From Flemingiibacterium sp045649205 (GTDB taxonomy: Bacteria > Bacillota > Clostridia > Oscillospirales > CAG-272), in the NCBI GenBank assembly GCA_045649205.1, contig JAZRPJ010000012.1:1-17850 (forward strand): DNA of 17,850 bases, read 5' to 3'. The position numbers were made by a program, and so were the translations under genes. The notes under the pieces are model-generated. The model was not told where the DNA came from and ran no database searches. It saw only the letters and a list, made by a program, of their open reading frames with translations. Of the stretch, positions 1 through 7,283 are shown one piece after another. The number at the start of each line of letters is the position of its first letter. The stretch's first letter is position 1.

Positions 1-59
1 ATGACTTGGAGTTTTTCATTGGTGCCGCAGGCAATAGCATAAGGAGGAAATCAAATTGA
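1..59 (+). CDS. Possible 3' tail of an upstream gene (frame uncertain)
   Basis: The left edge probably holds the end of a gene co-transcribed with the next one, because no promoter is visible before position 56. Two frames are open from the edge. Frame 3 reads DLEFFIGAAGNSIRRKSN and stops with TGA at 57-59, overlapping the TTG start at 56-58. Frame 1 reads MTWSFSLVPQAIA and stops with TAA at 40-42, where the stop runs straight into the AAGGAGG ribosome binding site. Either geometry is normal inside an operon, and the visible stretch is too short to choose a frame or name a product. The boundaries given cover the longer option. Confidence 0.35.
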   Translation, partial: DLEFFIGAAGNSIRRKSN

Positions 60-352
60 ACAGCATTTCTTTTTCAAATCTGGTTGGAAAAACCATTCTA
101 ATTGGACTTACATATTATACATCGGATAATGAATTTATCGAGCAGAAGCAGTATTGGGGAACGGTCATTGAATCAAACGAAAATCAAATCTTGGTTAAAT
201 TGAATGATGGTGAGATTTTTCGGCTTCCTCCGGATTTGTCTTCAACAAAAATTGCTCCTCCCGGTGAGTACCGTTTGTGTTCTACCGGAGAGAGCGTTGT
301 AGATCCTGACTATTTGACGACTTGGAATATCAATCGCCCAAAAGAAGATTAG
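56..352 (+). CDS. Small acidic protein, possible immunity-type protein
   Basis: This is a 98-residue soluble protein with no signal peptide or membrane segment. The start is TTG at 56-58, preceded by a strong AAGGAGG at 41-47. The sequence alternates short beta-type stretches (LVGKTILIGLTYY, YWGTVIES, QILVKLND) with a Pro-rich middle (LPPDLSST, APPGEY) and a YLTTW motif near the C-terminus, which suggests a small beta-barrel or SH3-like fold. From memory, proteins of this length with a WGTVIE...EIFRLPPDL...DPDYLTTW pattern occur as short genes next to large secreted or RHS-type toxin genes, so an immunity role is possible. The upstream partner lies outside the window and nothing here proves it. 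The gene is followed by a terminator at 370-397 and appears to be the last of its operon. Confidence 0.7.
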   Translation: MNSISFSNLVGKTILIGLTYYTSDNEFIEQKQYWGTVIESNENQILVKLNDGEIFRLPPDLSSTKIAPPGEYRLCSTGESVVDPDYLTTWNINRPKED

Positions 353-369
353 CGCATTTATCCACTATT

Positions 370-404
370 TGCCCCCCTTGGCTCAAAATGGGGGGCATTT
401 GTAT
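370..404 (+). terminator. Rho-independent terminator after the 98-residue gene
   Basis: TGCCCCCC at 370-377 pairs perfectly with GGGGGGCA at 390-397 (8 bp, 12-nt loop), followed by TTTGTATT. The stem is very stable but the T-tract is short. Confidence 0.75.
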
Positions 405-455
405 TAAAATTCAAGGTTTGTCTCTTTTATGAAAAAACAAAAAAACAAAAATGTA

Positions 456-484
456 TTGACTTACTGATCTAATTATGATATAAT
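456..484 (+). promoter_or_regulatory. Sigma-A type promoter for the CE15-like hydrolase
   Basis: TTGACT at 456-461 and TATAAT at 479-484 are separated by 17 bp. TGA just before the -10 box makes it an extended -10 (TGn) promoter. The A-rich run at 431-450 could act as an UP element. Transcription would begin near 491, leaving a leader of about 58 nt. Confidence 0.8.
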
Positions 485-548
485 CAACGGAGAGATAATG
501 CCCCAAGGATTATAAAACCGATAAAACGCCAAAGTGAGGGCTGATAAA

Positions 549-1673
549 ATGAGAAATATCGAATTTTTAGGAAAGATGCCCGACCCCTTCAAAAAGGAAG
601 ATGGGACACGCATGACTCCTGAAGAATGGTACGCACAGCGCCATAAAATCAGGGATTTCATCATTGATTTCGAATTCGGCGGCATGCCTCCCCGTCCCGA
701 AGTTGTAAAATACGAAAAGCTCAATCATGCAGCTCCTGGTGGTCAAACTTCAGAGTGGTACAGAATTACCGCTGGCTCAAAGGTGCGTCAGCTCACATTC
801 ATGCTTGAAATGTACATTCCCTGTGTAGAGGGAGAAAAGTATCCGGTATTGCTCACCGGCGATGGATGCTACGCCAATATGGAGAGCGATGTTGTTAAAT
901 CGGCTATGAGCCGCGGTATGATTGCCGCAAAATTCAATCGCCTTGAGATTGCTAAGGATATAATGGGCGAACCGAAGGCAGGCACCGCTTACGATCGTAC
1001 CGGCGGGCTGTATGATGTATACCCGGAGCATAAGGAATTTACCGCCATCTCCGCATGGGCATGGGGATACATGGTGGTTATGGATGTGTTTGAGCAGATG
1101 TCATTTGTTGACGAAACCGAAGTCGGTATCACCGGACACTCCAGAGGCGGCAAGACTGTAATGCTGGCGGCAGTTGCCGATGAGCGCATCAAGTATGTAT
1201 GTCCGAACAACAGCGGATGCCACGGCGCAGTTTCCTACCGCACTGTTGTTACCGATCAGGGTGACAGATGCCGTCGTAGTGAGCGCCTTGAAGATATGCT
1301 GAAGGTCATCCGTCACTGGATGGGTGACAAGCTCGAACCTTACTCCGGACGTGAACAGGATCTGCCATACGATATGCATTACTTCGGTGCACTTGTTGCG
1401 CCGCGCTACTGGCTCCAGAATGAGGGGATGCAGGATTACTGGATAAATCCCATCGGCGCATGGCAGAACTTCATGGCGGTCAAGGAATGCTTCAAGTACC
1501 TTGGCTGTGAAGATCATGCCGCCGCGTGGTTCCGTCCAGGCGAACACCGTCATAAGCTGCCGGACTATGAAGAATTTATGGATTTCATGTGCCGTGTGCG
1601 TGAGGGCAAGCTGCTCCGCGAGCATCTTGAGATCAATCCCTATCCGAACGTCGAACGCAACTTCGATTGGTGA
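549..1673 (+). CDS. CE15-like alpha/beta-hydrolase (glucuronoyl esterase family-like), cytoplasmic
   Basis: A 374-residue alpha/beta-hydrolase. ATG at 549 is preferred over GTG at 534 because GAGGG at 536-540 sits 8 nt upstream of it. The nucleophile elbow GHSRGGK places the serine at residue 198. This matches the G-C-S-R-x-G-K elbow of carbohydrate esterase family 15, and the preceding AWAWGYMVVMDVF and the following PNNSGCHGA stretch also fit that family. The likely catalytic His is 333 or 335 in PGEHRH. CE15 enzymes cleave ester bonds between lignin alcohols and 4-O-methyl-glucuronic acid of xylan. No signal peptide is present, so this one would act on imported fragments inside the cell. 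The usual family motif PQESG, which carries the acid residue, reads PNNSG here (Asn221). Substrate and activity are therefore uncertain. The gene is a single unit with its own promoter and terminator. Confidence 0.75.
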   Translation: MRNIEFLGKMPDPFKKEDGTRMTPEEWYAQRHKIRDFIIDFEFGGMPPRPEVVKYEKLNHAAPGGQTSEWYRITAGSKVRQLTFMLEMYIPCVEGEKYPVLLTGDGCYANMESDVVKSAMSRGMIAAKFNRLEIAKDIMGEPKAGTAYDRTGGLYDVYPEHKEFTAISAWAWGYMVVMDVFEQMSFVDETEVGITGHSRGGKTVMLAAVADERIKYVCPNNSGCHGAVSYRTVVTDQGDRCRRSERLEDMLKVIRHWMGDKLEPYSGREQDLPYDMHYFGALVAPRYWLQNEGMQDYWINPIGAWQNFMAVKECFKYLGCEDHAAAWFRPGEHRHKLPDYEEFMDFMCRVREGKLLREHLEINPYPNVERNFDW

Positions 1674-1683
1674 TATTTATTTT

Positions 1684-1716
1684 AACAGCCGCGCGTCTAA
1701 CGTGCGGCTGTTTTTG
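1684..1716 (+). terminator. Rho-independent terminator after the CE15-like gene
   Basis: A 12-bp stem (1684-1695 with 1701-1712, one G-U pair, core CAGCCGC/GCGGCTG) closes a 5-nt loop TCTAA and runs into TTTTT at 1711-1715. Confidence 0.9.
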
Positions 1717-1726
1717 CACACGATTA

Positions 1727-1755
1727 TTGACAGAGGCAGATTATTATGGTATAAT
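1727..1755 (+). promoter_or_regulatory. Consensus sigma-A promoter for the MATE gene
   Basis: Perfect TTGACA at 1727-1732 and perfect TATAAT at 1750-1755 with a 17-bp spacer, plus TGG before the -10 box (extended -10). It starts only about 10 bp after the preceding terminator. No obvious operator repeat overlaps it, which suggests strong, largely constitutive expression. Confidence 0.85.
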
Positions 1756-1825
1756 TTAGCGTAGGTGCGGAGATTTTTACGCTTGAAAACAGCGGACATT
1801 GCCGCGCAGTGAGGAGATTCTACCT

Positions 1826-3181
1826 TTGAAAATTACTGACATGACAAGGGGAAGCCCTTGGCGGCTAATGCTTGGGTTTGCCATTCCCATAATATTTACA
1901 AATCTCGGACAGCAATTATATATGATAGTGGATGCTGCCATTGTGGGACGTGGTGTCGGAATGAACGCACTTGCAGCAGTGGGATGCACCGACTGGACGT
2001 ACTGGGTCATACTGTGGAGTGTTTCGGTTATGACTCAGGGCTTTGCAACATTTGTTTCCCGGTATTTCGGCAAGCAGGACTATAAAATGATGAACAAGTC
2101 AATTACAATGTCGGCGGTGCTTTCGCTGATTATTGCGATTTTCTTTACGGTTATCGGACTTATATTTGCAAAGCCGATACTGCTTCTTCTTGATACACCG
2201 TCCCATATTCTCGGTGATGCGGTGATCTATCTGTCAACCATGATAGCCGGAACGGTCATTGTTACCGGATACAATTTATCCGCCGCTATACTCAGGGCTT
2301 TCGGTGATGGAAGCTCTCCGCTTTGGGCGATGCTCATTGCGGCACTTCTTAATATCATGCTCGACCTTGTTTTTGTTATGCTGTTCAGACTTGGAGTATT
2401 CGGTGCGGCGTTGGCATCTGTCATCAGTCAGGCGGTGGCGTTTTTATTCTGTGTGACTAAAATATATAAAATTAACTGCGTGAAGCTTGACAGAAAGGCA
2501 TGGAAACCCGATTTTAAACTGCTTTGGAAGCTCCTGATCTTTGGGTTGCCCCTTGCAGTTCAGTATATTGTAATCAACGTCGGAGGAATGATAATTCAGT
2601 CAACCGTAAACCTGCAGGGAAGTGAGTTTATCGCAGGATATACCGCCGTAAGCAAGCTCTACGGAATACTCGAAAGCTCCGCTATTGCTCTCGGTGCATC
2701 CTTTACCACATTTGCTTCCCAGAATTTCGGCGCAGGTAATCATAAGAGGGTACGGCGTGGGCTTAAAGATGCCTTTGTCCTTGCAATCGGAGCTTCGCTT
2801 CTGATAATGGCTCTTGTTATCCCACTCCGGAATATTTTGCTCCAGCTGTTTATTGATATCGGCGAGGAAGGTGCAAAAGAGGCATTGGCTGTCGGCTCAA
2901 GGTATCTCATCAATATGGCTTTGTGTCTGCCGATTTTGTATCTTGTCTATGTTTATAGGAGTAATTTTCAATCTATTGGAGATTCTTTCTGGTCCATGGT
3001 TTCCGGGTTCGGTGAATCGGCTGTCAGAATACTTATGGCAAAGCTGATGATCGTTTATCTTGGCGGCGGTGTGCTTTTCTTTATCGAGCCATTCTCATGG
3101 CTTGCCGCACTTCTTTTTGTTATGGTTCCGTACTATTTCTGCCGTGGGAAGCGGCTCGGGCGTACGGATAAAACTGAATAA
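1826..3181 (+). CDS. MATE family efflux transporter
   Basis: A 451-residue integral membrane protein of the multidrug and toxic compound extrusion family, whose members export cationic drugs and metabolites in exchange for Na+ or H+. Length is normal for the family. TTG at 1826 is chosen because GAGGAG at 1811-1816 lies 9 nt upstream and because the resulting N-terminus, KITDMTRGSP, is the usual start of clostridial MATE proteins. ATG at 1841 is a weaker alternative. The sequence shows two homologous halves of about six hydrophobic segments each. The first begins WRLMLGFAIPIIFTNLGQQL followed by the MIVDAAIVGR motif, and the second begins LLWKLLIFGLPLAVQYIV. The gene stands alone between its own promoter and terminator. 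The exported substrate cannot be predicted. Confidence 0.93.
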   Translation: MKITDMTRGSPWRLMLGFAIPIIFTNLGQQLYMIVDAAIVGRGVGMNALAAVGCTDWTYWVILWSVSVMTQGFATFVSRYFGKQDYKMMNKSITMSAVLSLIIAIFFTVIGLIFAKPILLLLDTPSHILGDAVIYLSTMIAGTVIVTGYNLSAAILRAFGDGSSPLWAMLIAALLNIMLDLVFVMLFRLGVFGAALASVISQAVAFLFCVTKIYKINCVKLDRKAWKPDFKLLWKLLIFGLPLAVQYIVINVGGMIIQSTVNLQGSEFIAGYTAVSKLYGILESSAIALGASFTTFASQNFGAGNHKRVRRGLKDAFVLAIGASLLIMALVIPLRNILLQLFIDIGEEGAKEALAVGSRYLINMALCLPILYLVYVYRSNFQSIGDSFWSMVSGFGESAVRILMAKLMIVYLGGGVLFFIEPFSWLAALLFVMVPYYFCRGKRLGRTDKTE

Positions 3182-3187
3182 AAACGG

Positions 3188-3217
3188 GCGGTACATCCTT
3201 TAGAGATGTACCGCTTT
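3188..3217 (+). terminator. Hairpin terminator after the MATE gene
   Basis: GCGGTACATC at 3188-3197 pairs perfectly with GATGTACCGC at 3205-3214 (10 bp, 7-nt loop). Only TTT follows directly, although longer T-runs lie at 3235-3247, so termination may be inefficient. Confidence 0.7.
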
Positions 3218-3247
3218 GGTGATATAACGGAAAATTTTTTGTTTTTT

Positions 3248-3277
3248 CAAAATTCGGTTGCATATATTGGAATTTTG
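3248..3277 (+). promoter_or_regulatory. 8-bp inverted repeat around the pyk -35 box
   Basis: CAAAATTC at 3248-3255 and GAATTTTG at 3270-3277 form a perfect inverted repeat with a 14-bp centre that contains the -35 hexamer. A dimeric regulator bound here would block or contact polymerase. The regulator is unknown, and the AT-rich arms make chance occurrence possible. Confidence 0.35.
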
Positions 3278-3286
3278 TGGTACAAT
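3258..3286 (+). promoter_or_regulatory. Extended -10 promoter for pyk
   Basis: TTGCAT at 3258-3263 and TACAAT at 3281-3286, spacer 17 bp, with TGG immediately before the -10 box. The start of transcription would fall near 3293, giving a short leader of about 35 nt with no room for a riboswitch. Confidence 0.75.
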
Positions 3287-3327
3287 AGATATGGTAATAT
3301 GTTTTGAAATTCACAAGGGGGGTTAGC

Positions 3328-5085
3328 ATGAATTTAAAAAGAAAAACGAAAATAATCTGCACTATAGGTCCTGCATCTTCATCCCTTGAAACGGTCAGAG
3401 AGATGATCAATGCCGGCATGGATGTGGCAAGACTTAACTTTTCCCACGGCGACCACGAGGGGCATAAAAAAATTGCGGACACCGTAAAGATGGCACGAAA
3501 GGAGCTTGGAAGCTATACAGCGCTTCTTCTTGACACCAAAGGACCGGAGATCCGCCTCGGCACATTCAAAGAGCCTGTTTGCCTCGAGTCAGGAAAGACG
3601 TTTGAGCTTGTTTTCGAGGATGTGGAAGGCGATGAAACAAAGTCAAGCGTAACCCACAAGGAGTTGTGGCGTGATGTAAGAGAAGGAAGCCGTATACTCA
3701 TTGATGATGGTCTTGTGGAGCTTCGCGTAATCGAGGCAGATTCGAAAAAAATCATCTGCCGCGTAATCAACGGTGGCAGAATTTCAAGCCGAAAGGGTGT
3801 AAATATTCCAGGCGTAAAACTCTCAATCCCCTTTATGTCAGAGCGCGATATTTCCGATATCGAGTTCGGTATTGCGGAAGAATTTGATTTTATAGCCGCA
3901 TCCTTTACTCAGTGCGCGGCAGATATTGAACAGATCCGCAGTCTGCTTGACAAAAAAGGCGCTCACGGTATACGCATAATCGCAAAAATCGAAAATGCCG
4001 CAGGAGTTGAGAATATCGACGAGATCATTAAGGCGGCGGATGGAATCATGGTGGCACGAGGAGATATGGGCGTTGAAATTCCAATGGAAGATATACCGAT
4101 CGTTCAGAAAAAGCTGATCTCCAAAGCCTACAGCGCAGGTAAGCCGGTAATCACCGCTACTCAGATGCTTGAAAGCATGACCAAAAATCCGCGTCCTACC
4201 AGGGCAGAGATCACCGACGTTGCCAATGCGATCTACGACGGCACATCCGCACTTATGCTGTCCGGCGAAACCGCCGCAGGCGCGTATCCGGTAGACAGCG
4301 TACAGACAATGGCGTCCATTGCCATGCGTACCGAGAGCGATATTGGCTACACCGAGCGTCTTTCACGCGGGCAGAAGGGGTTCTCCAACGTGACCACTGC
4401 CGTATCCCATGCGGCTTGTACTACTGCCAGTGATCTTGGAGCAAATGCCATTATTACCGTAACAAAATCCGGTCAGACTGCCCGTATGATAAGCCGTTTC
4501 CGTCCGGAAACTCCTATAATCGGATGTTCGCCCAGCGAGCAGGTCTGCCGCCAGCTTTCGCTTTCCTGGGGCGTTACTCCCATGCTCATTGAGGAGCAGG
4601 TAACGAGTGATGTTCTTTTTGAGCACGCCATTGATGTAGCTTATTCAAAGAAGGCTGTTGAATACGGCGACCTCGCGGTAATTACCGCCGGAATTCCCTT
4701 GGGCGTGGCAGGTACTACCAATATATTAAAGGTGCAGATTGTAGGTAATCTTCTCACAAGCGGAACGGGAATTTCCTCGGGCATCGATTCGGTTTGCGGT
4801 ACGCTCTGCGTATGCCGTGACGAGAACGAAATGCGCCAGAAATTCAAGGAAGACGACATTGTGGTCATCCCATATACTTCAAATGCAGTGATAGATCTGC
4901 TTCGTCACGCAAGAGGGATCATCTGCGAGATGGATGGTGCGGATTCCCATGCCGCCATTGTAGGTCAGGCGATCGGTATTCCCGTAATTATCGGAGCTAT
5001 AGGCGCTACCAAAATTCTGAAAAGCGGCACTGCAGTGACCCTTGATGCAAAGAGAGGCACGGTTTACTGCGGAGGATTAAAATAA
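3328..5085 (+). CDS. pyk: Pyruvate kinase with C-terminal PEP-utiliser domain
   Basis: A 585-residue enzyme of glycolysis that converts PEP and ADP to pyruvate and ATP in the cytoplasm. ATG at 3328 follows AAGGGGGG at 3315-3322, so the TTG at 3304 is not needed. The N-terminus has the family opening RKTKIICTIGPA. The active-site segment IIAKIENAAG puts Lys220 and Glu222 at the usual family positions, followed by VARGDMGVEIP and the KPVITATQMLESM helix. The extra C-terminal domain (about residues 475-585) is the mobile PEP-utiliser domain found in Bacillus-type enzymes of the same length, with the DSHAAIVGQAIGIP motif and His541. The role of this domain is not settled in the family. The gene is monocistronic. 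Confidence 0.97.
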   Translation: MNLKRKTKIICTIGPASSSLETVREMINAGMDVARLNFSHGDHEGHKKIADTVKMARKELGSYTALLLDTKGPEIRLGTFKEPVCLESGKTFELVFEDVEGDETKSSVTHKELWRDVREGSRILIDDGLVELRVIEADSKKIICRVINGGRISSRKGVNIPGVKLSIPFMSERDISDIEFGIAEEFDFIAASFTQCAADIEQIRSLLDKKGAHGIRIIAKIENAAGVENIDEIIKAADGIMVARGDMGVEIPMEDIPIVQKKLISKAYSAGKPVITATQMLESMTKNPRPTRAEITDVANAIYDGTSALMLSGETAAGAYPVDSVQTMASIAMRTESDIGYTERLSRGQKGFSNVTTAVSHAACTTASDLGANAIITVTKSGQTARMISRFRPETPIIGCSPSEQVCRQLSLSWGVTPMLIEEQVTSDVLFEHAIDVAYSKKAVEYGDLAVITAGIPLGVAGTTNILKVQIVGNLLTSGTGISSGIDSVCGTLCVCRDENEMRQKFKEDDIVVIPYTSNAVIDLLRHARGIICEMDGADSHAAIVGQAIGIPVIIGAIGATKILKSGTAVTLDAKRGTVYCGGLK

Positions 5086-5174
5086 GAAATTATAAGTCTG
5101 TCACGATTCTTTACTATTTCTGCAGCGGAGGGCTTCCGGCGCGAGCTGACAAAATCGAATAAAAACCGAAAAAA

Positions 5175-5200
5175 GGGTGCTGCACTTTAGTGCAGCACCT
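5175..5200. terminator. Bidirectional terminator between pyk and the beta-helix gene
   Basis: GGTGCTGCAC at 5176-5185 pairs perfectly with GTGCAGCACC at 5190-5199 around the 4-nt loop TTTA. On the minus strand it is followed by CTTTTTT, a good T-tract. On the plus strand a weaker T-rich run follows at 5200-5220. The stop codon of the converging beta-helix gene (5187-5189) lies inside the loop, so the left arm's partner encodes its last residues. Confidence 0.85.
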
Positions 5201-7262
5201 GTCCTTTGTTATTATTATTTAAATCTTGATAGTCTTTGACTTCGCTCAAAAATTTGAATTTTTCTGAGCTGAGATCAGGCTTCTCAATTTTACTGCCTTC
5301 GTCCTTGCCAATGAGTTTTTGCCAATCCTTAAGAGAAAGCTCAACAGTTTTGCCTTCCGATTGGATTATTGCCATCACAGGTTCTTTTCCCGACATATCC
5401 CAGATCTTGTTTTTCGATGATTTAAGTGAGAGCATGATTTTCTTTTCATCGCCGCCTTTACCGGGATAAACGGGTCTTCCGTTTGTGATAAAGGTGTTGT
5501 TTTGGCAGACAAGTCCGATGTGTGCCTCGGTACGTGAAGGCCATACAAGTGTATCACCGCCGCCTACGAAAATATTATCTGTGACAGTATTATAAGAACC
5601 GTAATGCTGATGCAGACATTGGCATTTACAGTTGTAGACGGTATTTCCTTTAATAGTAATGTATGAGGACCCTTCATCGGTATAAATTCCCCAGCCGCCG
5701 TAATGTGCGCTGGTAACATCGTGAATGATATTATCCTCAACAACAGTACCGCTTTGCGGACCAAGCAGGTATACTCCGCCCATGTCGGAAAGCCTGCCGG
5801 CTCCGATGTGATGGATGTGATTTCCCCTTATGGTGTTGCCCATGGTTGTAGATTCTCTGTATCCCCATACCCAGCCGACGGAGATGCCCGTGTAATCGGT
5901 ATATCCGATATCGTTATATGAGATTTCATTATATGGTGAATGGCAAATAAGTACTCCGCAGGCTGCGGCAAATCTTATTCCGAGATGGCTTATTACATTG
6001 TTTCGTACGGTGCAATAAGCGGTTTCGTCACATTTATCTTCATTAGCTGAGGCACCTAATATTTTTACACCTCCGCCACCAAGCTCGCTTAAATTACAGC
6101 CTTCTACTCTGATAGCTTTGCAGCCCTTGATTATCTCAATGGCGTGAATACCGGTGCAGTAAACGCCGCAGTTTCTCACTTCACAGTTATCGGCGTATTC
6201 GAAGCTTATAGCACCGTACGCCCCAAAGACCGACTGAGCGTCAGAAGCAAAACCGCCGTCTTCATCAAGAATATCATTCGTAACTTCGGACCTATATTTA
6301 CTTACATAATCACCTTTAGTGCATAGAAAATCGAGATTGTTAAATCTTATGCCCGAAATATGGTTTTCCGCGGTACCCTTTACCAGCGCAAGCTGATCAA
6401 GGATAGGCGCAAAGACTTCAAGCTCGTCAGGAGCAGTATCGGGAGAGAGGGGGATATAATAGAGCATACCCGTCTTGATCTCCAGATACCATTCGCCGGG
6501 AGTGGAGAATGTGGTGGGGACGTTTTCAAGATAATAGTATAACAGCGAGGAGTCATCAGCTTCGTAATTCGTTGTAATCTTGAAGCGGGAGCGCAGCTTC
6601 ATGGTGAGCTTTCCGGTTTCCGGATCGTAGCTTTCAACGGGTGAATGCTCGTCGATCCAGTAATGGAAATATGAAACGATAGTGTTTTCTACGTCAATGC
6701 CTTCAAGATCTTCTTTATGCGCGATAAACCATTTTGAGCCGTGGCTAAATACGGGCGGATCGGGTACTTCGGTAGTTACCGCGCGCAGGGTTGAATCTTT
6801 CGGGAATCTCGTAAGCGATGCACGCTTGCCTTCCACGTAAAGATCGCTGAAAAGCCACTCTCCCTTTTCAACCTCGGGAATGTGAAGGGAAATGCAGTTA
6901 ACGCCGTTAAAAACGTCTTTCTTAAATCCGGTGAGCTTTTTACCGCCGATTATGCGGGAACGCTTTTCATCTGCCGATTCAAAAGTGACGTTCTCCATTT
7001 TGAAATTTTTTGCGAAATATTTGGTGTTGTTTTCGAATCCGGGTGAAATGGGCTCCGAAAGATAGTAATCTCCGATAAATTTTACCGTCATAGGCTGAAG
7101 ACATCCGCAGGCACGCATCTGACGAAGAATCAGGACAGCAGCCTCGATACTTTTAAGCGGACCTCTGCCATATACGTCGGAAGTACGCTCAAAGCCGCTG
7201 TTATTGTCATCTCCGTCGGATTGAGATACATATAAAATTGATGAATTGGTGTAGTCAAGCAT
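5187..7262 (-). CDS. Right-handed parallel beta-helix protein, GH141-like putative glycosidase
   Basis: A 691-residue protein starting at ATG 7262 after AGGAGGAG at 7267-7275. The N-terminus (SSILYVSQSDGDDNNSG) matches the opening of beta-helix carbohydrate enzymes and has no signal peptide. Residues 100-300 form a beta-rich insertion containing SDLYVEGKRASLTRFP. Residues about 300-600 carry the helix coils with repeated N-x-I/V-x-x-N turns. Conserved patches are YTGISVGWVWGY (457-468), LSDMGGVYLLG (491-501, Asp493), YGGWGIYTDEGSS (521-533, Asp529/Glu530) and HQHYG (551-555). I recognise this pattern from proteins classed with GH141 (fucosidases and xylanases), but assignment from memory is tentative and GH120-like or uncharacterised beta-helix families remain possible. 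It is the second gene of an operon with the EamA transporter, 21 nt downstream, and is opposed by an AraC regulator. This suggests intracellular trimming of plant oligosaccharides. Confidence 0.75.
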   Translation of the reverse strand: MLDYTNSSILYVSQSDGDDNNSGFERTSDVYGRGPLKSIEAAVLILRQMRACGCLQPMTVKFIGDYYLSEPISPGFENNTKYFAKNFKMENVTFESADEKRSRIIGGKKLTGFKKDVFNGVNCISLHIPEVEKGEWLFSDLYVEGKRASLTRFPKDSTLRAVTTEVPDPPVFSHGSKWFIAHKEDLEGIDVENTIVSYFHYWIDEHSPVESYDPETGKLTMKLRSRFKITTNYEADDSSLLYYYLENVPTTFSTPGEWYLEIKTGMLYYIPLSPDTAPDELEVFAPILDQLALVKGTAENHISGIRFNNLDFLCTKGDYVSKYRSEVTNDILDEDGGFASDAQSVFGAYGAISFEYADNCEVRNCGVYCTGIHAIEIIKGCKAIRVEGCNLSELGGGGVKILGASANEDKCDETAYCTVRNNVISHLGIRFAAACGVLICHSPYNEISYNDIGYTDYTGISVGWVWGYRESTTMGNTIRGNHIHHIGAGRLSDMGGVYLLGPQSGTVVEDNIIHDVTSAHYGGWGIYTDEGSSYITIKGNTVYNCKCQCLHQHYGSYNTVTDNIFVGGGDTLVWPSRTEAHIGLVCQNNTFITNGRPVYPGKGGDEKKIMLSLKSSKNKIWDMSGKEPVMAIIQSEGKTVELSLKDWQKLIGKDEGSKIEKPDLSSEKFKFLSEVKDYQDLNNNNKGQVLH

Positions 7263-7283
7263 TGTTTCTCCTCCTAAATTTAA

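Noticed and set aside
1101..1625. Minus-strand open frame of 174 codons inside the CE15-like gene
   Set aside because: Antisense of a well-supported gene, with no family features.
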